Shown: positions 27,207-37,886 of the stretch, piece after piece
Position numbering within the stretch: position 1 is the stretch's first letter
Layout: each line of letters opens with the position of its first letter
NCBI GenBank assembly: GCA_036925085.1
Contig: JAUPFP010000025.1
Location: forward strand, 620,001 to 684,000
DNA: 64,000 nt
Direction of reading: 5' to 3'
From: Brachycybe producta
Taxonomy: Eukaryota; Arthropoda; Diplopoda; Playtdesmida; Andrognathidae
Notes under the pieces: model-generated
What the model saw: the letters and a program-made list of their open reading frames with translations, nothing else
Databases searched by the model: none
What the model was told of the DNA's origin: nothing
Translations under genes and position numbers: made by a program

Positions 27207-27591
27207 AATAAGACAAAAAAAGGGAAGACAAAATATGAAAATATTTTGTGACACCTTTTTTTTTATGATTTTTTTCGTTCCTTTCTTTTGCATTTTTTTT
27301 TTACTTTTTCGTAATTTTCTTTTCTCTTTTCAACTTTTTTTCTTCTTATATTTCGCATTCTAGAATCGATTTCACTGTAAGCAGAAATATCTTTTTTTAG
27401 GGGGGGGGGGAGACTTGTTTCTTTTCTTTTTCTCTTCATTGTTATACTGTGTCCGTGTCTGTTATATATTATAGGCAAATTGAGAAATTTCGTCATTCTA
27501 CTTATTCACTAGACAATGTGCAAAAAAAAAACACCCGCCGACCAAATTCTTGCTGTAAATCTGCTACACAATCAAGCTGATTTTCAAACTT

Positions 27592-28005
27592 TTTGATTTT
27601 TCAGTCTTTTCTGAAGAGCAAAATGAAGCTAAAAACTATAGAAAGTGATTTAGAAACTAGAAGGGTAGCACAATCACTTTTAAGGGTATTTTCAAAATAA
27701 GCTTTTTATGTCAGTTTGAAAATGTGATTCAACGTTAAAATAAAATATTCATTTGGAAAGATTGAAATGATGAAAATATGCTTAACTGATTGAGCTACCT
27801 TTCTAGTTTCTAAAACACATTCAAGTTTCTCTTCATTTTTGCACCTGAAAGACAAAATAATCAAAGAGTTCGAGAAGCCCCGTTTACACTTTTAAAATTA
27901 CCTTAAGATGGTTCATGAACAGCTGATTTTCAAAATTTTGATTATTCTGCTATTTTGTGAGGAGCAAAAAAAATGAAGAGAAACTAGAAGGTGTTTTAGC
28001 TATAA
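27592..28005. repeat. Family A foldback copy plus an extra left arm
   Basis: Complete copy at 27592-27866 (AAACTAGAAGGGTAGCACAA and GAGCTACCTTTCTAGTTTCT), followed at 27925-28005 by a second left arm ending AAACTAGAAGGTGTTTTAGC. Confidence 0.72.
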
Positions 28006-28232
28006 AGATTGCTTCTTATTGGCTGATAACATCTAATTCTGTTTGGCAGAATAGACATCTATAATGTCACCTTTTTTTCTGGCTAATTTCTGCCAATTTC
28101 TATTTGTAAACTTCTGCATGTGAGATCTTGGTCCTAAGCTCAGGTTCTCACATGCATTAAAAAATCAGAAAAAACGTTTCCTGTATATTTTCTGCTTTCC
28201 ATAGCATCATTCAATTGTTCCTCGCATATTAG

Positions 28233-28391
28233 GCCTTGTTTCCATTGGAGTGAAAATTTCAACTGGTGAAAAATAGACGAAACGTGGCCTCCGCCCATTT
28301 ACTATCATAGGCAAAGGTCAAGTTTGTTCAATTTTTCAAAAGTTGAAATTTTCAAATAGTTCAAGTTTTTTATCCAGTGGAAACAAGGCCT
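28233..28391. mobile_element. Family K PIF/Harbinger-type MITE with TTA target duplication
   Basis: GGCCTTGTTTCCATTGGAGT at the left and CCAGTGGAAACAAGGCC at the right are inverted and flanked by TTA on both sides. A second, inner inverted pair is TGAAAATTTCAACTGG. About 160 bp. Confidence 0.85.
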
Positions 28392-28483
28392 TACAATAGA
28401 AAACATTTCAAGACACATTTTCGGTGGGTTTAGAATGGAATATGTAGAATGGAATTAAATTAAGATAAATTCCTTTTTTTCAG

Positions 28484-28681
28484 ACAGGCAAGTGTGTGCC
28501 CAGCACTAAAATTTCGTTTGCCCCGCCCTTTTATAAGCGTCATCAATTTTTAATTGGTTTGTTACTAGGTCTGCTGTCACATGCCCCGCCATTGTTTTTT
28601 CTAAATTGTTGATATTTGGTCTAACGCTTATAAAAGGGCGGGGCAAAAGATATTTTAGTGCTGAGCAGAACTGCCTGTCTT
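28484..28681. mobile_element. Family D, D3 subtype
   Basis: ACAGGCAAGTGTGTGCCCAG at the left, inverted with ..CTGAGCAGAACTGCCTGT at the right; GGGCGGGGCA inside. The flanks TTTTTTCAG and CTTTTTCAG agree at 8 of 9 positions. Confidence 0.75.
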
Positions 28682-28732
28682 TTTCAGTTGCAGTTTCACT
28701 TGGCGTTTTTTCAGCTTGTGGCCACAATTGTA

Positions 28733-28940
28733 GACAGGCATCTGTAGGACAGCCTCAGAATTTCTTTGGCTCCGCCCCTTTTAATGAGCGGTTAGACCAA
28801 ATATCAACAATTTAGAATAAAAAATGGCGGGGCATGTGACATCAGACCTAGTAACAAACCAATTAAAAATTGATGACGCTCATAAAAGGGCGGAGCCAAA
28901 GAAATTCTGTAGCTGTCTACAGATGCCTGTAGATTTCTTG
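28733..28940. mobile_element. Family D, D2 subtype
   Basis: ACAGGCATCTGTAGGACAGC ... GCTGTCTACAGATGCCTGT, with TGGCGGGGCATGTGACATCA inside. It lies only 50 bases after the D3 copy. Confidence 0.78.
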
Positions 28941-29436
28941 GCTTTTTAAATGTGCAGGTTAACTATCGAATTGTTGTTAGTTTAACCACATTGTCTAGTA
29001 AATGTACGGAATAACGGATTGTCCACATTGACAATGAAATAAGTATGGAAAGAGAAAGAAAGGAACTTCTTCGAAGATGATAACCTTTTTTTTTTTTTTC
29101 CTATTTGAGATGGAATTCCTTTACTTTTTTTTAAAGGAAACGGAAAAAACGTTGACTCAGAAAAAGACACACATTATTGCAGTAATATATAATGCAATAC
29201 AATTGTTAAGAAATCAATGGAAAATGCAACTTCTATTTATGGTATATACACTGTACCTATACAATTGTGTATACGTATGGCTTTTTTTATGAATTGCGAA
29301 TGATAAAACATGAATTTATTATATAATTCATTCTTTCTTTCTTTCTTTTGAGGGGAGGAAGGAGTTTCTGTAACGCTGGATACAAACGATCACATTCTGG
29401 CTTGTCAATCCTGACCAAAATTGATCATTGTTTTAT

Positions 29437-29734
29437 ACTTTGTACACACACCTGATAATTGAAATGCATTCAAATAATAAACGTGTTCTACAGAGCCCTG
29501 TGAAGGACAAACAAACAATATGTCGAATTCAATTTATTCAGTTAATAATCACAAAACTTAAATATAATATCTAAACTTATTGACAGAATATTGATTTAGT
29601 ATTTCAATTTTTAAAATATTAATAATAATGTCAATTTTTATTTGGAGTTCATGTCCTTACCTGGATTCCGTATAAATTCACCTAAACACATTTAATTCGA
29701 ATTCATTTAACTCATGTGTTTACAAGGTATTAGG
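29437..29734. mobile_element. Family B MITE with TTA target duplication
   Basis: From TACTTTGTACACACACCTGA to GTGTTTACAAGGTA, in the opposite orientation to the copy at 8450. TTA is present just outside both ends. Confidence 0.82.
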
Positions 29735-29894
29735 CTTATGTGGTGGATTTTTGTTATAATTGTTTATATGAAGTTGCTGATTTTTGATCACTAATTAATT
29801 GTGTCTTTCAGAAGAGCAAAATGAAATGTGTTTTTAGAAACTAGAAGTGTAGCTCCAATCACTTCATTAAAATATTGATGAGAGAGGATCTTAA

Positions 29895-30035
29895 TTAACA
29901 CATTGCAATTGCTTATTGGGTTTTTGTTATCTTTGAGGGTTTTGACAATGTATTTCGCATGTTGCAATTGGACTTTTGTCTCTCTGGCATAGGCTTTTTT
30001 GGCTGCTTGTTGAGTAATTTTTCAAATTCAAACAT
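29895..30035. repeat. Family T repeat (SINE-like 3' part)
   Basis: GTTTTGACAATGTATTTCGC, CATGTTGCAATTGGACTTTT and TTGGCTGCTTGTTGAGTAAT then a CAAATTCAAA tail. Other copies are at 6050-6190, 24325-24360 and 36395-36560; the variable CAAATT tail suggests a retroposed sequence. Confidence 0.5.
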
Positions 30036-30654
30036 CATAATCAAGTTTCCTTCAGTTAAAATTAAAAAAAAAAAGTGAAGTTCTGGTCGAACCAAATTGT
30101 GTTCGAGCCAAGATTGAAATTCACCACATACAAACGATTAATATTGGAATTGAAAAGCCAGGATTGACAAACCAGAATTGATCGTATGTTTCCAGTTAAC
30201 GTTTTATTATTCATTTTTCTGCATATTTTCTGTGTGCAGTTTTTTGTTTCACTTTCTCTTATTTGTGTTATTTTTTTTTTCTGTCTTTCTTTAGATGATT
30301 ATGTCATTTCAATCTTGTTTCTCTACTTTTGGTTAAATATTTGTTTGTGTTAATACTTCTACTTGTCAGGGTGTTTTATTATTAATTATTATGTCGAGAG
30401 AAGAAAAAATGAGTAATACAATTTATATATATATGAAGAAAAAAAAAAAGCAACGAGATGTGAATATGAAATTGTTGTATGAATTGATTCTTAAAACATT
30501 TATTAGAAGAGAGAGAGAGAGGGAGAGAGGTATTATAAAAATGTGTTTTTTCTCTAATTTGAAATAAATATTTTGACAGTAAAGCGTTGGTTCAGACCAT
30601 GAGTTTAATTTTTACTTAAGGTATGAATCTGCGCATGTGCACTATACCCATGCA

Positions 30655-30950
30655 TTGCGCATATGCACTATTTAAATGCACTGCGCATACGCACTATTCA
30701 AATTCACTATGCTTGTGAACTATTTAAAGACACTGCGCATGTGCACTATTCAAAGACACTGCGCATGTGCACTATTCAAAGACACTGCGCATGTGCACTA
30801 TTGAAAAGCACTGCATATGTGATATATTCAAAGGTACTGCGCATGTGCACTGTTTAAAAGCACTGCGCAGTGTGCATGTGTGCACTATTCAAATTCATTA
30901 TGCGTGTGCACTATTCAAAGGCACTGCACGTGTGCACAATTTAAAAGCAC
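30655..30950. repeat. Tandem 24-bp satellite, about 12 units, containing GCGCATGTGC
   Basis: The unit is CACTGCGCATGTGCACTATT plus CAAAG with substitutions. Most units carry GCGCATGTGC or GCATACGC, close to the palindromic NRF-1-type site. Translated frames across it are periodic artefacts. Confidence 0.9.
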
Positions 30951-31016
30951 CAGTCGCTGTAGATATTACACCAGTGATGCTGTATTCTACACATGCGTAG
31001 TAAAATATGACGTTAT

Positions 31017-31318
31017 ACCTTTGACACACATAAACAGTTAATTGCATTTAAATATTAAACACGTTCTACAGAGCCCTGTGAAGGGCAAACGGACAATATG
31101 TCGCATTCAATTTATTCAGTTAATAATCTGAAAATATTGAGTTAATACTTAAATATAATATATAAAAAATATTGATTTAGTATTTCAATTTAAAATATTA
31201 ATAATTAAAGTCAATTTTTATTTGGTGTTCATGTCCTTAACTAGATTCCGTAGAATTCACCTAAACACATTTAATTTGAATTCATTTAACTCATGTGTGA
31301 GTACAAGGTATTACAGCA
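31017..31318. mobile_element. Family B MITE with TTA target duplication
   Basis: From TACCTTTGACACACATAAAC to GTGTGAGTACAAGGTA, flanked by TTA on both sides. Starts about 60 bases after the 24-bp satellite. Confidence 0.85.
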
Positions 31319-31379
31319 TATATGTATTAACCTTCATTAGAAAGGTAATTTAACCTCGTGGTCTGAACCAGCCCTTAAG

Positions 31380-31602
31380 GTACCCATTCACAATCAGATT
31401 GCGAGAGGTTGCAGATCTGATCTCGTACAATCCCCAGATTCCCGTTTTAGCCGTTCACGAACGGGATCAGGTACGACAGCAGCAAAGCGAATGCGCGCAT
31501 GCTCTCACTATATCCAATCTGATCTGACGGATCTGATCTTTTGAGGCTAATGGACCGATTCGATCTGTCAGTCTCGATTTTATTGTGAATTGGGTATAAA
31601 TA
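31380..31602. repeat. Element Q, MITE-like inverted ends
   Basis: TACCCATTCACAATCAGATT is mirrored by TTTATTGTGAATTGGGTA. The interior is rich in GATCTGATC-like motifs (AGATCTGATCTCG, GACGGATCTGATC) and has GCGCGCATGC. No clear target duplication. Confidence 0.55.
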
Positions 31603-31786
31603 TCATTTTTAATTTAATTGGTTTTATTATTGCATTTGATTGTCTTATTAAAAACAGTGTGTCTGTGGGATCACACGAAGAATATATTATGTATTTGCAA
31701 TGCAAAAAAAAAAATCTGTAAACAGATGGAGAATAATTGATAATTTAATGAAATATTGAATATTGAAAAAAAAAATGCGTTTTATT

Positions 31787-32248
31787 TAGAGGTTCGGACG
31801 AATCCTAAATTTTTTCGAATCCGAATCCTAAATTTTCTTGAATCCGAATCCGAATCCTAAATTTTCTCGAATCCGAATCCTAAAAGGTTCTCGAATCCTT
31901 TGAATCCTTGATATAAGAATCCTATATTATTCATTAAGAAAGATACAAATCAATGAAATAATATTAAATTATTAATAAAACAAGTGCGGCACTCAGGGTC
32001 GCCACAAGGTGATATCTGTGATCCGGGTCCGACCACCGGAATTGCAACAATCGCCGGGTTTTTTTTTGTTAGTGACCGCTTCTATTGGACGTCAATGGAG
32101 GTAAAACTAATTCTACAAAAAATTTTAACAGTTTTTGTTTTAGGTTAGGATTCGAAAAAGATTCGAAAGACGAAAAAAGTGCGAAGATTCGAGTTTTCGA
32201 ATCTCGAATATTTTTCAAGATTCGCGGGATTCGAATATCCCATCCCTA
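31787..32248. mobile_element. Family E hAT-type MITE, full length
   Basis: Begins TAGAGGTTCGGACGAATCCT, with an expanded CCGAATCCTAAATTTTCT block at the left end (three copies), and ends GAATATCCCATCCCTA. No matching flanking 8-mers. Confidence 0.8.
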
Positions 32249-32568
32249 GATACATACTATTCCGCGAGGGCAGCGAGCGAAAAAAAATTTCATATTTTCT
32301 TCTTAGGCCGTTTTTTTTTGTTGGTGACGTCCCAAAAAATATGCCGCCCGTGGCCAACCGCCCCCTATCTACACTACTGGAGGATCAACAAACCCCTATA
32401 TCCTCATCAGAAACACACATACAACCCACTGGGTGCATTCGGAAACGAAAGAAAAAGCTATTATCTGTAAAGAAAATAGAAAAGTAGCATCCGGAAACAA
32501 CATGTGGGGGTTGTGGTCTGTAAAGAACACGTCTTTTTTTATGATTGCTTCTTCTAGACCTCAAATAA

Positions 32569-32626
32569 CTAGTGAATCTGCAAAATTCAGTACATTTTTA
32601 GGTGTTGAATTTTGCAGATTCACTAG
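32569..32626. repeat. Perfect 21-bp inverted repeat, 16-base loop
   Basis: CTAGTGAATCTGCAAAATTC.A (32569-32589) is exactly complementary to 32606-32626. It would form a stable RNA hairpin if transcribed; it may equally be the remnant of a tiny foldback element. Confidence 0.85.
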
Positions 32627-32857
32627 CAAGTTGGTTGTTTTGCAGATTGCCTAGGCAGTCTGCAGAAAATTATTTTGCACTGCGCGCTCTGCTTCTGTAA
32701 TCTGCTACAATTGCATTATACTTTTTGCTATTTCACCGCTTCTTTGTCTATACTTTTTCGCTATCTTCACATCATTGCTAGCCTCCACCTCCAACCCTTG
32801 GCGTCGTCTCAGTTAGAGAGAATCGTTCAAAAAAAATCGTTCAGATGGTTACAGCAC

Positions 32858-33030
32858 AGGCAAGTAAAGACAGGAACACGCAGAAGTTTGCTCCGTCTTT
32901 TTTATGAGGACTGGCAACTTCTAATTGGTTTGTTATCTGGTTTGACGTCGCATGCTCCGCCCCTTTTCAACTGACGCTCATAAAAGGGCGGAGCAAACGT
33001 TTACGTGTCCCTGTCTCATGCCTGTGTAAT
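32858..33030. mobile_element. Family D element, diverged
   Basis: ACAGGCAAGTAAAGACAGGA ... GGTTTGACGTCGCATGCTCC ... GTCTCATGCCTGT. The inverted ends are recognisable but about 20-30% diverged. Confidence 0.7.
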
Positions 33031-33665
33031 AGCCATCCAGAGCACCATAAAATTGAAATTACATTGGTTCTCATTGAAAAGTCCCCACACAGAAATCTAT
33101 AATTAGTAGTGTTTAAAGTTAATTATCCTTGTTAATTTGATTTTAAACGGTTAAACCTGATGTCTTTTTTTCCTCTCTCCCTCCCTCTTTTTCTCTCTCT
33201 CTCTCTTTTCTGTTTGATTTTCTGAAGACATTGATTGATACTTTTATATTTACTTTGGGTTACTGTAAAGTTTACTTTACTTCTTCACACTTGAGAGAGA
33301 TGGGGGGGGGGGAACTTTGTATATTACTAGGAGCATATGATATTCGATCGACTCATGTTTACTAATGATCTGTTTTCTAGTGTTTGGTAAAAGTGGGTGA
33401 AAATCACTTCTTCTTCGAAAAAGTATTGATGGGAGAAAGTGAAAGTGAAACATGAGATCAATGGTAGGGTGTCTCGCTCGCTACAGGGTTGTCCGAAAAA
33501 ATCTGTAGCCAATGAGAATTAAAGGTGGCTGTGAGAGGGAAATAATGTGGGTTTTCTGTCAACCAGTTTTGGAAATTCTGCTTCTTAAGAGCCCATACAG
33601 AGCAGTGGTTTCCAGCAGTGGGTTGCGTGAGATCCACAATCAATTGATATTTATTCCATTTTTAT
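33031..33665. other. Unique sequence
   Basis: No gene or repeat recognised; CT-rich tract at 33170-33210 and a G9 run near 33302. Confidence 0.5.
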
Positions 33666-33671
33666 TGATAA

Positions 33672-33809
33672 CTAGTGGGGTAACCCGTCATGTGGTAACC
33701 CGTCATGTATGACGGGACATTCTAGTTTAACTATTTTATTCAAATGAAGGACGTTTCCTTCTCAGCGTTACACATCGCCAGACAGACTTGGCTTAATATA
33801 TATATATAT
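33672..33809. mobile_element. Family C Helitron-like element, short internally deleted copy
   Basis: Begins (minus orientation) CTAGTGGGGTAACCCGTCAT, with the TAACCCGTCATG segment duplicated, and ends GACAGACTTGGCTTAATATA plus (TA)n. It abuts the next C copy head-to-tail with no spacer. Confidence 0.75.
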
Positions 33810-33810
33810 A

Positions 33811-34425
33811 ACTAGTGGGGTAACCCATCATAAATGACGGAAGCAAAATTCACAGGCAATTGTGCCCAGCATTAGAATTTCTTTTACTCCGCCCTTTTAT
33901 GACGTCAGACCAAGTAACAAACCAATTAGAAATTGATGACATTCATAAAAGGGCGGAGCAAAAGAAATTCTAATGCTGGGCACAATTGCCCGTGATAAAC
34001 TGTAGTTTAATTTTGCTACTATTATCCCCTCCCCTTTTTATATTTGAAAGAGAAAATGAGTTTTTCATTTTCTCTGATGTGCGCATGCGCGTCGTTTGTT
34101 CCTTTTTTACTCCTTTCATTTCAATTTCAGTCACCCCCTCCCACTTTTGTCCCCCCTCCCACTTTTGTCCCCCCTCCCACTTTTGTCCCCCTCCACGTTT
34201 CTCTCTTCCCCCCCCCCTTCTACACTTTCCAGCCTTTTCCCCTCTCCAATTTAATATCATGGGGTTCTTGGATGGGAAGGGTGCAACATAAAGTTGACCT
34301 TGAGAAAAAAAAGCTGTTCATTTCTTCATTCATTTATTTAAATTTATATAAATTCCGACACAGCGTTAGTCCACACACACACACACACACACATACACAG
34401 ATCTCGGATATTATATATATAATAA
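33811..34425. mobile_element. Family C Helitron-like element containing a family D3 insertion
   Basis: Begins CTAGTGGGGTAACCCATCAT; a D3 element (about 33853-33996, CCCAGCATTAGAATTTCTTT ... CTAATGCTGGGCACAATTGC) lies next to the CACAGGCAATTGTG of C. It then continues with GAGAAAATGAG/CTCATTTTCTC-like hairpin sequence, GCGCATGCGC, CCTCCCACTTTTGTCCCC in triplicate, and ends ACACACACATACACAGATCT plus TATATAA. Confidence 0.78.
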
Positions 34426-35345
34426 TTGTGCGAGTAATTTATGAGAAAACAGCAACAAATGCAGGCAAATTTTTCATAGACTTCTATGTTAAAATCTTGT
34501 TCGTACCAAGAGAGTGTGCTGAATAGGAAAGCGGCGGCTGTCAAGTAGTCGAATATTTATTCTGGGGCTATTTGGCCAAGCTGGCGACACGGAGAATGCT
34601 TTCAGGAACCCCGCACTGCTGACTAAACATTTTTTTTCCTCGGGCCTCGCATACTCCAGGGCCGGCTCTGGCAAAACTTGTTTGTCCTATTGGTTTCTGA
34701 CTTTTTGAACACCCCTGTAATATACTTCATAGATGGGCGCTTTTGCAACATTTATCACTCAAATACCCAAACTACTTATTTTTTCGTTGTTCCTTTCTAA
34801 GGTTCTAATGAGAATCTGTGTGTAAACCATCTGTTCATCATTTTTTTTTCTGCTTTTTTGGCTCTTCTCAATTAGTGATTGTGGAATTTCTATTTCTAAA
34901 CGTGATATTGGAAGAAACAAGTTCAGTGTCTTCTTGTCTGTACCCTCCTCACCCATTGTGTTTTGTGTGTGTTCATCTGTAATGATTAAAAATGATAGAC
35001 TCCTCTTAGACTCCTCTTAAACCCCTCTTTACCCTTAAACCCCCTCTTCCTCAAAGTCCTTCTACCCACACACTGGTTATATGTTAGATGCTCTTTTTTC
35101 GGTTCTCTTACTCATTAACTGATTATGATTATGATTGCGGTATACAAAAAAAAAAAGCTTCAAACCTTTATTTATTAGAAACACCAAAAGTTTTTATTTT
35201 AAGTAAAAATTCAGAAATGGTGCAAAATTGTTTTTAGAGAACTGTTTTTTCTTTCTTTCTGTAAAATATGCTAGAATATGCGTCACTTTAGGAAAATAGA
35301 AAATAAACTGCAAAATAAAAGTAATAATAATAAATTGACGTTTAT
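34426..35345. other. Unique sequence
   Basis: No gene or known repeat. A C-rich tandem (GACTCCTCTTA, AACCCCTCTT) lies at 35000-35050. Confidence 0.5.
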
Positions 35346-35349
35346 ACAG

Positions 35350-35555
35350 ACAATTAAATAACGGGCTGAACCGAAGTTGGCTCCGCCCTTTTTATGACGA
35401 CCGGCAACTTCTAATTGGTTTGTTGTGTGGTTCGACGTTGAAAAGGATGCGGAGCATGTGACGTCAGACTGCTTAACCAACCAATTAGAAGTTGCCGTTC
35501 GTCATAAAAAGGGCGGAACCAACATCTGTTCGTCCCGATTTCTAATCGCCCAGGG
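35350..35555. mobile_element. Family D element
   Basis: ACAGACAATTAAATAACGGG ... CATGTGACGTCAGACTGC ... CCCGATTTCTAATCGCCC. Subtype as at 16589, with degraded ends. Confidence 0.75.
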
Positions 35556-35700
35556 AAATAACATAATTTTTTAATACACACAATTCGGTAGTAAATACAA
35601 ATGAAGCCAAAAAATTTCATACAGTAAATAATCATAATGCCAATTGCCCATAACTCGTGGTGGGAACGACATAACGACTTGAAATAAGTTGCGTTGGTCT

Positions 35701-35736
35701 AGAAATCGGCCATATTCTATTCTATGGCCGATTTCT
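35701..35736. repeat. Perfect 14-bp hairpin, 8-base loop
   Basis: AGAAATCGGCCATA - TTCTATTC - TATGGCCGATTTCT. Just upstream of a family C copy. Confidence 0.85.
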
Positions 35737-35756
35737 ATGGCGTCTTCAGACAAATT

Positions 35757-36108
35757 ATTATCTATATAATATCCCAGGTCTGTGTGTGTGTGTGTGTGTG
35801 GAGTAACAAAAACCATTGAAGCACGTCGGAATTTATATAAATTTGAATAAATGAACCGGTTTTTTTTCTCAAGGTCAACTATATGTTGAACTCTTCCTTT
35901 GGAAAGTGTAGAAGGGGGGGGGGGAGAAAGAGAAAAGTGGGAGGGGGTGAGGGGAAAAGGTTGGAAAGTGTAGAAGGGGAGAGAGAGAGAAAAGTGGGAG
36001 GGGTGACTGAAATTTAAGTGAAAGGAGTAAAAAAAGGAAAAAACGACGCGCATGCGCACAATTGCCTGTGATTTTTGCTCCCGTCATTTATGACGGGTTA
36101 CCCCACTA
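35757..36108. mobile_element. Family C Helitron-like element, plus orientation
   Basis: TTATCTATATAATATCCCAG (left) through GTGTGTG, GGAATTTATATAAATTTGAA, GCGCATGCGCACAATTGCCT to CCCGTCATTTATGACGGG, TTACCCCACTAG and then T. The 8-bp hairpin plus CTAG end is intact. Confidence 0.85.
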
Positions 36109-36209
36109 GTAAATATATAAACTTTCAGTATTATACACTGTAGTATAGATTCCATTTTCGTTTCCTTACTTTCGTGTTTTAGGCGAAAATGGTCTCTAAT
36201 TGAAGCTAC

Positions 36210-36935
36210 CGCTATCTATTGGTCATTTATGAAGTGACACCACGTAACTAGTAACTGGTCACGTAACTGGTCATTTGTCCCGAGGGCGATTCGACAATGG
36301 AACTCGCTTGCTGGGGATTTTGTGCAGGAAAAACGTATTTTATGGGAGTCATAATTTTGTTTTGTTTTGACAATGCATATATTTGCAGCATTAAAAATAT
36401 TGAAATTGTTGTTGGGTTTATATCATTAGGGTTTTATATTTTCTGGTTTTGACAATGCATTTTCTATGCTGCACTTGGACTCTTGTCCCTCTGCCATAGG
36501 CCTTTATGGCTGCTTGCAGAGTAATTTTTCAAATTCAAATTCAAATTCAAATTCAAAATTCAAAACTAAGAGAAACAAAAAAAAAACGTTATAATGCAAA
36601 TTTAAGGTTTTGTTACACATTTTTTTTTTTGCTAATAACATTTTTTGTTGTTGCCATAATTAATATAATTATGTTACCTACAATGACGACATCACAAACA
36701 ATTTTCTTTTTATAAATATTTGCAAAATCACATTAAATGGATTCGAACACCCTCCCTCCCTCCACCCAGATGTCTCTACCAGTCAATATCTTTTAAAATA
36801 ATTTTTTGTTTATTTTGCGACATTTTCCCGAACGGATGCACTGATTTTTTCTGATTTTTTTTTTATGCTAAAACCTCCAAAACACCAAAAATGTCAGTTA
36901 CATGGTATCACTTCTTACCCGTCACTATATAGATG
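36210..36935. repeat. Family S element with family T nested
   Basis: ATGAAGTGACACCACGTAAC (left) is inverted relative to GTCAGTTACATGGTATCACT (right). The same interior (TTAAGGTTTTGTTACACA, CACATTAAATGGATT) is at 49370-49784. The family T copy (36395-36560) ends in (CAAATT)n. Confidence 0.6.
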
Positions 36936-37483
36936 TATCTTGGATTAATGAAACTCCATTTTGTTTTTGTCTGAATTCTAAAAAAAAAAAAATGTTTGGA
37001 CGTTTTTTCTTCTAAAATTTTCATTTGCTATTTTTTTTCTGTTCTATTTTCATTTTGTGAAATCCTTTACTGATTACTTTTTTTTTCTTAAAAAAAAAGA
37101 AGAATCCAATGTTAAGTTTTAGCAGACATGGAATTCATTCTTCTTTGGAACTTCATCCCCCCCCCCCCCCGCTATTCCTTATTAGCATATTGAGCTTGAT
37201 TAACAACGAACATTCAAATGATGCTTTTTTAAGAGTCCTTTTTTTCTCTCTCTCCATATATTGAAAATTGTAAAAATCCGATGGGAGAACACTCTCGAGT
37301 CTTGTTACGCTAATTATCTATTCTATTCAGACTGGTGATTTCTTTTTATTATTCGGTCTCTTAAGCTCTGAGAACGAAAAAAAAAAGTTCTATTTTTTTT
37401 TTTTGGTTGTTGTTGAGGCTAAATTGAGGGACTTTGGGCTTGGATCCTACATGCAGAAAATACGACTGAAAAATGAATTTATC

Positions 37484-37886
37484 TAGGGATGGGACATTCG
37501 AATCCTCAAATCCTCCAATCCAGAGAGAATCCGGAAAAAATATTCGAGATTCGAAAACTCGAATCTTCGCACTTTTCTCGTCTTTCGAATCTTTTTCGAA
37601 TCCTAACCTTTAAAAAAACTGTTAAAAATGTTGGCAAAATTAGTTTTAACTCTATTGACGTCCAATAGAAGCGTTCACTAACAAAAAAAAACCGGCGATT
37701 GTTGCAATTTCGGTGGTCGACCCGGATCACTGCGCTTTTTATTATTGATAATTTAATATTTAATATTATTTCATTTATTTGTATTTTCTTAATGAATAAT
37801 ATAAGATTCTTATATTTGAAGGATTCGAGATTCGAGAACCTTTTAGGGTTCGGATTGGAGAAAATTTAGGATTCGTCCTATCTCTA
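37484..37886 (-). mobile_element. Family E hAT-type MITE with perfect 8-bp target duplication
   Basis: TAGGGATGGGACATTCGAAT ... GGATTCGTCCTATCTCTA, in the opposite orientation to the other E copies. AATTTATC is repeated at 37476-37483 and 37887-37894. Confidence 0.9.

Larger units (their letters stand above)
29372..30201. mobile_element. Family R element, interrupted by B, A and T
   Basis: CTGGATACAAACGATCACAT..TTCTGGCTTGTCAATCCTG at the left is mirrored by CAGGATTGACAAACCAGAAT..TGATCGTATGTTTCCAG at the right; TAACG lies outside both ends. Inside are a complete family B copy (about 29437-29734), a family A left arm (about 29795-29860) and a family T copy (29895-30035). Confidence 0.65.

Noticed and set aside
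30655-30950. CRISPR-like repeat-spacer array
   Set aside because: Units are contiguous with no unique spacers, and the genome is eukaryotic.
35571-36059. 162-codon minus-strand frame, and similar frames at 34044 and 38674
   Set aside because: They translate the C/T-rich middle of family C; the same peptide recurs wherever the element occurs without an autonomous protein match.
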